Shown piece after piece: positions 35,653-46,680 of a stretch of DNA of 64,000 nucleotides (the first letter of the stretch is position 1; each line of letters begins with the position of its first letter). The notes under the pieces are model-generated. The model was not told the DNA's origin and searched no databases. It worked only from the letters and a program-made list of their open reading frames with translations. Source of the DNA: Lunularia cruciata (lineage: Eukaryota > Streptophyta > Marchantiopsida > Lunulariales > Lunulariaceae); contig OX419762.1 of assembly GCA_948567375.1 (NCBI GenBank), positions 47,721,034 through 47,785,033 on the forward strand, read 5' to 3'. Made by a program: the position numbers and the translations under genes.

Positions 35653-38221
35653 TGTGGTACTTTAGAGTCTACGTATGACTTATGTGCGAGTTGTGCTTCT
35701 ATAGTGTGTGATATTGACCACAATGTATGTTGTGTAGCAATGTATATATGCACAACAATTGTGATGTCATTTGTAGCATTGCACCTAGATTTCTCAGACT
35801 CTAGAATAGGAGTTGTGACAACCCGGTAAATATCACTTTTGCGGTAATCAGGTAAGTAAAGTTTGTTCCCATAGAGATACTAGTCAGAAATGTCCAAATA
35901 CAAAACAAACACTAACAATGTAGTTCTTCTTGATTTCCTCTTTAATCTCTCAAGTAGCAACTACACCCAGAAGAGTAACAAGCTCACAATCTTGACAACT
36001 TGTCACAAATACACACACCCACAATCACAACATAGCAAATTCTGTCCAAACAAATCTTGATTGTGATGATTCAGATTCTCCCAAAGACGGCACTTCATTG
36101 TAAAACAACTTTGCCTTAGAATTGTGTTCCACCTCTCCATTGAGGCACAACTACCTCAATCAAAATTGCTTCACATCAACACTATGATGCACTCACAAAT
36201 GTTGAATACTACCAACACAACAATTCCTCTCAGATCTGTCAAGGCATTGCTCCGATTGCACTTCACTTAGGATCAAACACACAAAATGAAGATTAAGGCT
36301 ACGGAATCCAACATCCAACAAGCACATTGACTTGCACTTCAAAATTCTCCTCACACTTACAAACACACACACAAAAAGTTGACACTCAAAATCAAGCTCA
36401 AGCGACGAGCACTAAAAACAGCACTTCACTTTATCTATCTTCAAAAATATGAATATTGAACAACAGTTTCCTATGAATGCCACTCTTAAATAGTGAAGCA
36501 AACAACAGTTACTAACAACTATACCGTTCAATAACAACTCTTCTTACCTGCAAATCCAAAATGACAATGCACCTCTCTATATTTGCCTCTTCAAATCTCA
36601 AAATTGTTACTACTCCGATCCAATGTCAACCTCTTCATCGGCTTTCAAACTTGATGATCTCCCTATTACTTCTCCTTCTTCGGGTATATCTAATTCTACC
36701 AAATCCTTCACTATTTCTACTAATTCTACACTAAAGAACTACAATTGAGCTCTTGGGTAATCTATCTACTTCCTTATCTCCCAACCCACTCTTCTCTAAA
36801 GTGTCAAGTAACAAGTCCAAAGACACCTAAATTCCTACTTCTACAACATTGGGTCTAACTGCTATCAATTCCTTTGCTAATTCTATTATATTATCATCAA
36901 GAATTGTAATGAAAGCATGGGTACACTATCTACACCTTCAATTTATAACCCACTTTCCCCTAATGACTCATGTTACTAACCCGAAGACACTTACAGTCTG
37001 AACTTGCACTTTGGATTTATTCACTACTGTTATTTCTCCTCTAATTCTATCATATCTTCAATTAAAACTAAAATTGTAGTTATGGGTATCCTAAATATCT
37101 TCTTTCCTTACTCTAACTTACTCTAACACCTTTGGCAAGATTCTCAAAGTCACCTTCACTGCACTCCGAGGTCCGACAATCTCAGATCTAGTCATCTTTG
37201 TCTTGAAGCAAAGAAGCTTCTAACCCGAAGTTGTGTAAACCTGAAGTCTGAAGTCCAAAGTCATATCAACCCAAAGACACTAACCCAAAGACACTAAACT
37301 ACTCGGTATATCTACTCTCAAAATTTCAAATACTTGTAACTTCTTCTACAGACCTCCAAACTTTGCAGTTTTGGTGGTAATGGAAAGCCCTAAACAAGAT
37401 GCTTCCAAAAGAGATATAATACTTTTTATTTGGACTTGTGTTCATTGAGATATGGCCCCCGCAGTATTCTTGACTTGTAACCTTCATTCCGATGCAAAGA
37501 AACTCTCCTTTGGCGTCTAACCTCCTTCTTCCTCTTCCTCTAACATGAATTAAACTTCTTTGGGTTTTGATCCAATCCAAGCACTTCTTCCTCTAACACA
37601 AAGTTGACTTCCTTGAGCTTGATCAAAACACAGGTTTCCCCTCATTTCTTCTCCATTTGGTTTCAATTTGGTTTCAGCAAGGCACTTCTTCTTCTAAAGT
37701 CGTCCAAAATGAAAAATGTGTGTACCACAGTAGTGTTGGTAGTCAAGAGTATTTTGGTAGTTACTCATAGGCTACTTGTTGATGGTCAGATTTCATGTTC
37801 AAGGTACTAATTACATGGTGGAGCCCACCGTCACTTGTAGCATTTGCACCATTGGGTGTGTCGTCAGCAAGACCGTTACCTAGCTCAAGTCTAGGGAGTA
37901 TACTTTCAAAGTGCAACTCTAGAGAGTTCACCTCTTTAATGTTGACCCTTTGAGTTCTTGGCTATGGTGGACAGAGACCGGTGAGCATCACCTGGATTCT
38001 CTTAGCTAGAGTGGGTGTGGCTTGATTGTAATCAGTGTTAAGTTGTTGATAGATTATTGAGTGATAGATCAAGTATTGATCTGATTGAGTGTAATTTGAG
38101 TTGTGTAAAAAAATTGATTATTGTGGTAATTTAGAGCCCATGTATGACTTATGTCTGAGTTATGCTTCTATAGTGTGTGATTTTGATAGCGATGTATGTT
38201 GTGTAGAGATGTATATATGCA
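35653..38221 (+). repeat. 3' LTR of B1, interrupted by C1
   Basis: TGTGGTAC...TATATGCA. About 650 bp without C1 and one target duplication. Purine-rich AAGGAGGCAAT precedes it. The roughly 100-bp left end recurs at the right end (38116-38221), as in B2. Confidence 0.65.
35814..37729 (-). mobile_element. C1: internally deleted solo LTR of the D/E family
   Basis: The plus strand reads TGTGACAACCCGG...GTACCACA, the same ends as the D LTRs, flanked by GGAGT/GTAGT (four of five match). It is closest to E (shared CAAATTCTGTCCAAACAA near 36047). Only the C-terminal coding part of the LTR frame is recognisable (about 36600-36730, matching E at 62700-62840). The coiled-coil and globular parts are missing, giving 1.9 kb instead of about 3.8 kb. 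Confidence 0.8.
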
Positions 38222-39490
38222 AGAAAAATTTTCCAAAATTTTATACCAATAATTGAAGAATTGTACCACTCCTTTGCACTCATGTCCCTTTGAACTCCTT
38301 CCACTCTATTATTTGGGAACAAGATCAACTCTCTCTATTTACACTACATGGGTAGATGGTCCAACATGCAACTCAAGATCAAGTATATCTCTACTCTTGG
38401 GTTTTCTAGTCTTTTCATTTACAAGCTTGAGCTTTGTAGCAACTCTCATTGTACTTGTAAACCTTGAGAACCAACTTTTGTAAAAGTGGAGAAACTCACA
38501 ATTTGGTCTTTACCTCCTCTCCTCAAGCTCTATTTTAAATTCTTAATTAGACTAAAATGATAATATCAAGTCTAATAGAACTTCTCATAACCCCCTAATA
38601 CATTTTTCATTCTTTATTATCACTCCTTGGTGTCAAGATGATAAATAAAACTCTCTATAACACTTAGATTTTGATCATTCCAGCTTTTGAAACTTATAAC
38701 TCTCTTTACTTGCAACTTTGGACTTGAATTTTAGCCACAAATCTTGAACTTCCAAACTATATATGGTTATAAATTTTCATATCATTTGATTAAAGAAATT
38801 TGAAATAGTTGATAGAAAAGATCTAAAAAGATAACAAAAATACTCCTTGACCTAGATGGTAATTTTTTTAATTTTTTTTTGTACTTACTTTTTTTATTTT
38901 TTGTATATACCCCCTTCATTTTGGAGAGTGATTTCACACTGCTCAAATATTCTCACCTTCTGATTTTTCTAGCACTGCAAATCCTATCTTACAAAGGCAA
39001 ACGTCACAATATATAAGACAAATGGTGAAATAAATAGAAGATCAGGGCTATGTATGGAAAACCCAAGAGTAATACTTTTTCTCTAATAATTTTCTTGACT
39101 TTGAAGATCTCCATACGATGAATCTTCATATCTCATAACTTAGAGATGATTTCTTTGCTTGAAGCAGCTCATCTTCATGCTTATTATCATCAAAAAATTT
39201 GGAGCAAATGGATTTACATTCTCAATCTAGAAAATTATTTATTCAATCTTAGAATCAAGACTTTCTTCAAATATACAATATGTATAGCATCACCTCCAAG
39301 ATAGTATGGGTGATTATAGAGTATAGAAAAAGCTCCTTGTTCTCAAACATCAGGTTACTGCTCTTTTCCTTTAGATTTCATAACATGTACACATTATAAC
39401 CTCCTATTGGTGAATATAGAATTGCACTTTATGTATGTCCAACTCCTTCTAAATAGGTCTGGGCAATGGGACTAAAAGTGTAAATGGAAA
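38222..39490 (-). other. Relic G: leader and gag 5' side, right part
   Basis: Collinear with F 18030-19280: CCTTTTGGAAATCCTTCCA-like stretch at 38280, ATATAGAATTG near 39415, a primer-site-like segment at 39455-39490, then TCTCTCACTCAAGGG as in the F LTR start. No frames survive. With 9800-10740 it forms one F-like element split by B1. Confidence 0.55.
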
Positions 39491-39897
39491 TTATGAGAGT
39501 TTTGTCTCTCACTCAAGGGATACTTTTAGTGATAATGTACATATACCATGTGCTAAAAGCAAGGAAAAGCTAGTATTGAGTACCATCAAGACAACAACGC
39601 ATAAGAAAATCTCTCATTTCTCCTCCAAATGACCCATTCACTTTATTATACCAAAGCTCTTGCAAATTGGATCATAATGAAAGATGTCATGATAGTTTCA
39701 CTAACCATTATATTAAGGTACCTCTCAGATAAACAATATAATAGTAGCACTCTCAAGTTGTAGTCTTTATTTCTCCAATAAATTATATTCACAAAGCCTC
39801 ATCCCTTATCTCTTCTTACTCACTCTATGTTCCAAGCTCATTAAGTAATTACAAGGATCTAAGAATTACTTATTCAAGGCTTTGAGTATATATTTAA

Positions 39898-39959
39898 GGT
39901 ACAAGTATTGGGCATTGTTTGATCAAAAGGTACAAGTATTGGGCATTGTTTGATCAAAA
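39898..39959. repeat. Perfect 31-bp tandem duplication
   Basis: The unit starting GGTACAAGTATTGGGCATTG occurs at 39898-39928 and again at 39929-39959 without differences. Confidence 0.97.
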
Positions 39960-40653
39960 GGTAAAACTTTTTTCTCTTCTTATTTTTTCTATGATCAAGT
40001 TTGTATCAACACTAACACCAATAGACTTAGAGGATCAGAAATTTAATGCAAGCATTATCTTTTATGCTAGATTTATTGACCATATCATTCAACTAGTCGT
40101 TCTTGAGTTTCAGTAAGAAATAGTAGAGTTGTGGTCCCAACTGAGGAATTGATTTGAGTCAAGTGCAATTGAATAAAACATTGTCAATGTGAATTTTCTC
40201 AAACCCATTAACAAAATCAAAGGTCAATCTATCTAAGGATACCTTTTATGAGTGGTTGAACTCCAAGGACACCTAGCTAATGTCAACACAAAACAAAGGT
40301 TTGCAACAACTACTTCATGCGCATTTTTCTCTTTAGTCTCTTGGTATCTATCACCACTATGTATACTATATACGTGGCAATGGCACTATTTTAAACTACT
40401 CTCAACTAGCATAAATACAACACCTAAGCTTTTTAGTAGTATTTTAGTGACGTTGAATTAGTTTGCTTAGCAAAGCAAGGAGAAAGATCTAGTACTTTGT
40501 TGTTTAATATTCAATGGACCTCTTGTGAGTTTTCAATAATATTATATTAGAGTGGGATCTTTTAACACAATTTTATATTAGATTGACATATTATAGAGTA
40601 TTTATATTAAATTAATAGTATGAGTTTTTGAGCTTGGACGTTGTATGGTAAAA

Positions 40654-40820
40654 TTGAGTTATTATATAAAAAATATCAAGATCCCATTGATGTAACCAAG
40701 TAAGGTGATATTTGGTAATGGAGGGCTTGACTTGCATGGTCAAATTGTGTTGATATATAAAAGATGTCAAAATCTCTTTGGTGTAACCAAGTTGGGTGAC
40801 GGTTTGTAATGGAGATAGAT
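40654..40820. repeat. Two diverged ~85-bp tandem copies
   Basis: Landmarks ATATAAAAxATxTCAA, TGTAACCAAGT and GGTAATGGAG (or GTAATGGAG) occur in the same order at about 40655-40725 and 40745-40815. Confidence 0.75.
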
Positions 40821-41823
40821 AAACATAAGTAGATTTGACTTGAACTAAGATTATATTATCCTTTAACTAAAATAATACATTGCATTCCTTGAAAATATGG
40901 TAAATAAAATTTCTAAAGAGAGGCACGGTGAGACCAAAACCCCAATAGTTCTTACCTAGAGTGATTCAGGTAAAGTATAGATTTTATCAAGTTATCAAAA
41001 TCATTAGAACAATGACTTTGGTGAAAACATCAGGAGTGGGTTAGCAGAGCAAAACAAGTTTATCATATTCATAGAACATTGGTGCGGATTAAGATCGTTG
41101 ATTCCATTTGAGTTAGAGCTTTCGGTGATGGTAGATGTGGATGAGTATATGAGTGCACGCACTGGTTTTTGACATTGTGCATCAATGAATCCTCTGACTA
41201 AATTGATCGAGAAGAAGATAATGCCACCACCTTACTGCAGCAATAATCCTAATCTCTCTCCGATACCAAATGGAATAGATTTTTGATACCAAAATGGGAA
41301 TTTAGATTCACTATATTCAGTAACCTAGAATAATCATAGTGATAAATACATGCCAACGAGTTAAGTGCAACCGAAAGAGTGAGAACCTAATTGGTACCAA
41401 AAGAATGTGTAGTCTTTTCTAAGCCTCACTTTTAGATAAAAGGCGACCAAGTAGGAAAAATGAAAGATGGGAAGACCCCATCAAGCCGTACAAGGGAGAG
41501 ATAAAAAAGGTAACATGGGGCTAAACCCCAATAGAATCCGGATGAGAAATCTGCCCTACCGCACCTTAGATATCCGAGCTATGCAAATCAAACGGTCTAT
41601 ACACAACTGGAACATCAACTGGAACATCCGGTGAAACATCATCTAATGTGATTCCTCTCTTATGGATTGCACCAACCACGGCTCTATGTAGAGTACTGAA
41701 CACACGCCGTCTAAAATATATTACAAAATATGAGAATGAAAATGATACCCCTAATGCCTAACATGATAATTGATTACTCTCCTATGGATTGCACCAACCT
41801 CACTTTGATAGGAGACTAATTTT

Positions 41824-41907
41824 AAAATTTGGCGTGTCATCCTTGCGCGCAGGGGCAATGCTAATCTTCGTTGTATCTTCCAATTTTATCGGATGTCCCC
41901 GAGGGGC
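41824..41907 (-). pseudogene. U6 snRNA pseudogene
   Basis: The minus strand matches plant U6 over most of its length: TCGGGGACATCCGATAAAATTGGAA (in two pieces), GAAGATTAGCAT with the AGC triad, and AAGGATGACACGC. Changes: one base lost in the 5' stem-loop, one base lost before GATAC, the splicing-critical ACAGAGA box reads ACAACGA, GCGC is expanded to GCGCGC, and about 18 nt before the terminal CAAATTTT are deleted. Length is 84 nt against about 102. I see no upstream sequence element (RTCCCACATCG type) and no TATA box at the proper spacing, so it is a non-functional copy. Confidence 0.9.
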
Positions 41908-43086
41908 AAACTAAATAAAGAAGGTCAGATGATCTGCTAAGTAATCAAGATGAGATTTCAATTCTGACTAAATTCCAACAACATCTTTCCTCATACCCGT
42001 CCTCCTATTCCCGCTTGTTAAAGTAAGTACCGTGTTCCAGATGAACAGTTTATGTCTCAGTCAGAAGAACATACGATGTCAAATCTTTCTGACAGTCGTA
42101 AATAGTCTTCTAAACCCCACTCACTGCCGCAATCGTGCAGGCCCTGTCAATAAATAGTTGGGTACTTCCCCATCTGCTGTTTAATTCGAGTCTTTACACT
42201 GGATAGATATGTCGAATCCGCATGTTCACTGTGCAGAAGTTAACCTGCCTTACAACCATGCGCACTCACTGCTCCGAACACGGACAAGGTCGGAGCGCCG
42301 CTCGGCGAAAACGTAGGGAACGTACCCGTGCATACGATTCGGAGAAGAATTTTTAGTGTTTATTTGTGTCTCCAGGAGTCTAAATCTATACTGTCATTGC
42401 ACTCAAGTAGGTGAAATCTACAATAGAATCGGCCTCTTTCAAGGCCTACTCATATTCTCAACAGATTGTAAATGATTGTACGTATCGTCCCTGCACACGC
42501 ATCCAAACAAGTTTGATGTACTGTAGTCTAAAATTGTCTCTCAAAATCGTAGGAAGCAAATTGCTCAGGTATGTATAACGTTATCTGGAGCGATAATTAT
42601 TCAGTATAGCAAAATTCAACTAACGGAGTTTCGGAATTCGTTTCCGTATGAAAAGCTCAGCTATGATCCGAGATCAGTAAAATCCGCACGTTCAACGATC
42701 TGCCAGCGAACTCCGTGTACATATATGTTAGTACGCAATCAAAACATATCCGTCATTTGGATTGCATGCAGAAGTGGAGTCCAATGCAGATCAAGTTTTA
42801 ACACGAAACGGTACAAATTACTATATTCTGAGTTGATTGACTTGCGCGAAATCTTCAAAGTGGTATGAAGGATGAAATTTGAACGTGATTAGCTACCCAC
42901 AAGTCCTACCAGGTCCAAAGAAGTAACCGAATACATTGAGTTGTTTGTGATATCGGTCTGAAATCAGGGATATGCACTGCGAGCTAGACACGTTCTACAT
43001 GACCTTCAAACCATATAAGTCTCACGATCACTGAAGCTAAAGAGTCTCTGTCAACAATAAGCCCAAACGCAGATTGATCGATCGAA

Positions 43087-43121
43087 GTAGAGAAGGAAGA
43101 AAAGAGTTCTTCCTTCTCTAC
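43087..43121. repeat. Perfect 15-bp hairpin
   Basis: Arm GTAGAGAAGGAAGAA (43087-43101), 5-nt loop, exact reverse complement (43107-43121). Confidence 0.95.
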
Positions 43122-44082
43122 GGAGGCAAACAGACAAGAGTCAAGACTCTACCGCAAAATCTTTTCGTGATTGCTCCGCAAATTTGTTGAACTCCTTCCT
43201 CTTGCTACGTGTAAGTCACTACCTTCGAGGGAAAGAGAAAACGGGAAGTTCAATACGACTTGTAGAGAATCGGCAGCAAATTCATTAAGATGGAGGATTC
43301 ACAACATTTATTCAATCTCAAACTAGAGCGCAATGTTGAAAAACTTCGGAAGGAAATAGGAAAAGTATCTAGTCAACCAAGTAGCTGCTGAAATATTGAC
43401 TGAAATGTAAACTGCTTCCAACTCAGAGAGATGTGTGTAGGAGCCATAGTCTTTCCCAAATAACTTATAGCTACTGATCACATAATGTGTGTTCTACAAT
43501 CCGTTTATCCACATCGATCTACAGATATAGACTGCTCTACTCATGTAAGGCAGCTGAAATGTCAAAGAATTTAACCCCACTTGTCTCTAACATGCTTGCA
43601 TGCGCAAACGATCCCCATGTCCTTGTCTATTGAAGTCAATAGGCTGGTATGAAACGCACTCATAATCTCCACTGTGATCAGACAACCTCTTTGAGGTCAA
43701 AGCCAACTTCGGCGATTTTATCTGTACGTGTAACCACAGAACGTCAAGCGTTTCAGCATCAAATCCTTGTGCAGAACTGTTCGATCCATGGCGAATCTGT
43801 TGAACCACGCCACAAAAATGTGGTTTAGTACCGACGCGTGAATGATAGTGCAATTTAAGCTCTCCCAGACGCTTTGTGGCAAACTCGTGTTTCTCCACCG
43901 CCGAGTCACCGTCCCTGAGTCATGCAGCCTTGAAGATTGTGGCAGCTTGTGCCTTTGAAATTTTTTTATTGAGAACAACGTGGTTGCCCGAAAATCTGCT
44001 GAGAGACAGCTGAGGAATTACTATGCTAACATGGCAAAAGTTTGTCGTGCACTGGGCAATCCGTGTTGCTAAGTCGCGTGAA

Positions 44083-44520
44083 TCAGTTGCTCTTTACTGC
44101 ACTAGGCTTCGGTGTAAGCGGTCGAACAGTGACGGATGAGGGGAGTTTCATAGTCCCTCCCAAAGTCATAGCTCCCAGGCCCCCTTTAGTTGCAAAAGAC
44201 ATCATGGTGCACACATAAGCATCCCTCAAAATCCGCAACAATCTCACCAACGTTATCCGAGTTGAATCGTCAGTCGTGACAGTAGGGCCTGTCGTTTCCT
44301 TGAAGTCGATTCTCTTCTGAGGTTTCGGTTTGTTATGTACAGCCGACTCCGACTGCTCTTCTTGAGGAATACTAACGATGCATTGATTTACGTCTTCGTC
44401 ATCACTGTCATCTCCATTGATTTTGATATGCCGATTTTTGGAGGAAACCCGCCTGCAAATGAAAGGGAGGACACACCCATGATTTTTGAGCTTTACACAT
44501 CCGCTGATGTTCAGCTTCAT
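44083..44520 (-). CDS. Hypothetical ORF, 145 codons
   Basis: An open frame on the minus strand in the CpG-rich island. It has an acidic run (GDDSDDEDVN), a Lys/Pro-rich segment (HNKPKPQKRIDFKE) and a possible helix TLVRLLRILRDAYVCTMM. I do not recognise a family, and I see no splice or promoter evidence that decides it. Its length is unusual for this window outside transposons. It could be one exon, a decayed gene or chance. Confidence 0.3.
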   Translation of the reverse strand: MKLNISGCVKLKNHGCVLPFICRRVSSKNRHIKINGDDSDDEDVNQCIVSIPQEEQSESAVHNKPKPQKRIDFKETTGPTVTTDDSTRITLVRLLRILRDAYVCTMMSFATKGGLGAMTLGGTMKLPSSVTVRPLTPKPSAVKSN

Positions 44521-45350
44521 GGTGCTTGTAACCCTGGATCATGGAAGGCCGGACAAAGTCACTACTCCCTGTCTGCTGTCAAATGAATAAGTATCCAAGA
44601 GAGATGTTAGTCTTAGCTCAGAAACCGGTTCCCAGCTGGAAACTTCGAAGAACCGCTTCGACGCAACGCATGCCCACGAGAATGTCGCTCATAGCTTCTC
44701 GTGCCCTGGAAAGATATAACCACCAAGTGTGCAAAAGGGTCGACCACAGTCGTAATCTCTCAGGTCTAGCTAAGATGTTCCCGTAGGATTCGTTGGCGAG
44801 GATGTTGAAAGCCACTGTGATCTCGACTCTCGTAAGTTTGCTCAAGCTGCACTCGTAGGAGTCGACCGACCGAACGCTTCAGGTGAATTTTGAAGGTGAT
44901 GGTACAGTGCCTCCCTCTAAAGTTCAGCTGAGCTGAACTTGGAAGTGATGCCGGATGTGACGCGTGCATTCATTTTCCACCTACCAGAAGTCGTAGGTGT
45001 CAGCAGTATTCAATTCAAACATCTAAAATAGAGAGACAGATCCCCTAAATCTGGAAGCACCAGTACTGCAGCTTCCCCATAGCTGCATTGCGTTCACATT
45101 GCTTTCAGCTGTGAAGACAAATGCGACTGGAATCTTTTTGTTTCCCCGCGATTCTGAGATCAGATCAACGGTAAAAGGGGATCGGGATGATGTTCAGGGT
45201 TTAGGGGATGATGATCGGGATGATCGAGATCACTGACACATTATAAATTAGAGTGCTGTTCTTGTGGGTCAGCCTTGGGCCGCTGCACTCGTCATCCCTC
45301 TTCCTACTCTACCATCTCTTTCCACGCACCATGCAGATTAGTCAGTACTC

Positions 45351-46150
45351 GTCAGGTCCATCCAGTCTCGTCCTTTTGTGGTATTGTCAAATTTACAACA
45401 TAAAAGCATTGACAAAGTCCAATTAAGAGAGAAGTCCCTTGTATGGCTTGATGGGGTCCCTTGTACGGTCTGATTAAGAAAAGACGGCCACATAGAACAC
45501 ATGAAGTCCAATTAAGTGCTTTATCCTCGCCATTTGCTTGTGGTTGCAATTTTTTGTCCTTTCAACACAGATATCATCTGGTAATGTATTTTGCTTCACT
45601 GCTCTCTTTCTACCTGGAGCTCTTCACAAAATGGGTAGATGTATGTGAAGTCTCCTTTACAAGTGCTCTTTTCAATAATCGAGCTAAGTTGTGTATCCCG
45701 AGAAGCAGAAATAAATACAAGGCATCAAGAAGTGCTAGAGAGAAGAACAAGAATAGAAGCCTAGAGAAGGGCAAAACACCATGTAGAACTACGGCCACTT
45801 AGCAAACCAAAGGGGAAAGAAATAAAATAACCTACTTATGAGCAGTGTGATATGCATCTTTCAATAAAATATCCCCTCTATAAATGGGGAGAGATAGAGT
45901 ACTAGACACTCCGGGAACTCCAAATAGAGATCTCTATATACAAAGACCTAATACCTAAGAGCATTGTAAGGTGACGAGGTTCTCTATCTAGATATTTTTA
46001 AATAAGTATGGTTGGAGAAACAACCATAGTTCCTCTTCTCAACAATATATCTCATGTTGCTTTTCAAAAGAGAATATCAATGATGATGAAAATGTGATGA
46101 AAATGCACAAATGGCTATGTATAAAAATTATAAGAGGATAGCATGATGCA
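45351..46150. other. Unassigned sequence, no gene recognised
   Basis: The island fades into AT-rich repeat-like DNA. A short duplicated AGTCCAATTAAG (45417 and 45506) is visible. Confidence 0.4.
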
Positions 46151-46680
46151 TAATAGTACTCTTTCCCCTAATGGTAATGATTGCTAATGCTCCAACTTGA
46201 ATGCCTTATCGTGTCAATGACCCTACTTGTATGGAGTTCAAACCACCATATCAAAAGTATGTCATCCTTAAATGAAAGTCACAATATTTGGTATCACATG
46301 CCCAGGAGGTGGTCTAGATAAGTCCAACTACCACCAATCTGTACTCAGGATTGTGTAGATCATAGATCTATACCTTCGTATCTTGAATGGAATCATTAAT
46401 TTTCTATCTAAAGCACATCATAAAATATGTATGTCATATGTGTCAATGGAGATCCACAAGTGTGGTGGTCTGAGAGTCCTAGAAGTGCCAAATGTGGTAA
46501 ATTCAAACATAGGTGGAGTGCAATAGTAACCCCTTGGACTTGAAGTAAAAGTCTGCAATAAAACGAGACGCATGGAATCAAATTCCAAGGCCTTTCTCTC
46601 CACAAAAGAGAATCCTAGCTCTATTAGGAAAAGTGTATTAGTGAGGATGTTGATAAAATCATGAGTGTATATAATACTCA
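46150..46680. repeat. Diverged dispersed repeat, copy 1
   Basis: Similar in order to 51339-51880: AGTACTCTT start, a CATAAAATxTGTATGTC stretch, then CAAGGCCTTTCTCTCCACAAAAGAG (in two pieces) against AAAGCCTTTACCACCACAAGAGAG, then TCCTAGCTCTATTA. Family unknown, no clear coding. Confidence 0.6.

Larger units (their letters stand above)
10757..38221 (+). mobile_element. Ty3/gypsy element B1 (PHD-finger family), split by four insertions
   Basis: The plus-strand pieces read in order once inserts are removed: LTR 10757-11206, leader 11207-12101, 19977-20081 and 23857-24560, gag 24576-25620, RT 27140-27363, RT continuation 32953-33300, RNase H 33490-33840, integrase 34200-34960, PHD relic to 35490, LTR 35653-38221. 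The inserts are F, C2, A and C1, all on the minus strand. The RT frame is cut between a PHIK stretch at 27360 and the downstream FLPFGLKNAHAKF box near 32985-33020. Flanks of A (TCAAG/GTAAG) and C1 (GGAGT/GTAGT) look like decayed 5-bp target duplications. Assigning the leader pieces to B1 is inference. All coding parts are heavily mutated. Confidence 0.75.
39490..41820. other. Diverged LTR of G and unassigned AT-rich DNA
   Basis: The left part weakly resembles the F LTR (CTAAAAGCAAGGAA near 39553). Its right end cannot be fixed. The rest is AT-rich with two local duplications and no supported gene. Confidence 0.35.
41908..45350. other. CpG-retaining unique island
   Basis: Frequent CpG (for example GCGCCGCTCGGCGAAAACG near 42295) contrasts with the repeats. 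There is no copy elsewhere in the window. Short frames are present but only 44083-44520 is long and compositionally plausible. No RNA gene recognised. Confidence 0.5.

Noticed and set aside
38870-38910. Poly-T/polyA tail of a retroposon
   Set aside because: Short T-rich run inside the AT-rich G relic, with no element body or target duplication attached.
44920-44940. 10-bp palindrome AAGTTCAGCT with one-base centre
   Set aside because: Too short to stand out statistically in 64 kb, unlike the 20- and 15-bp hairpins.
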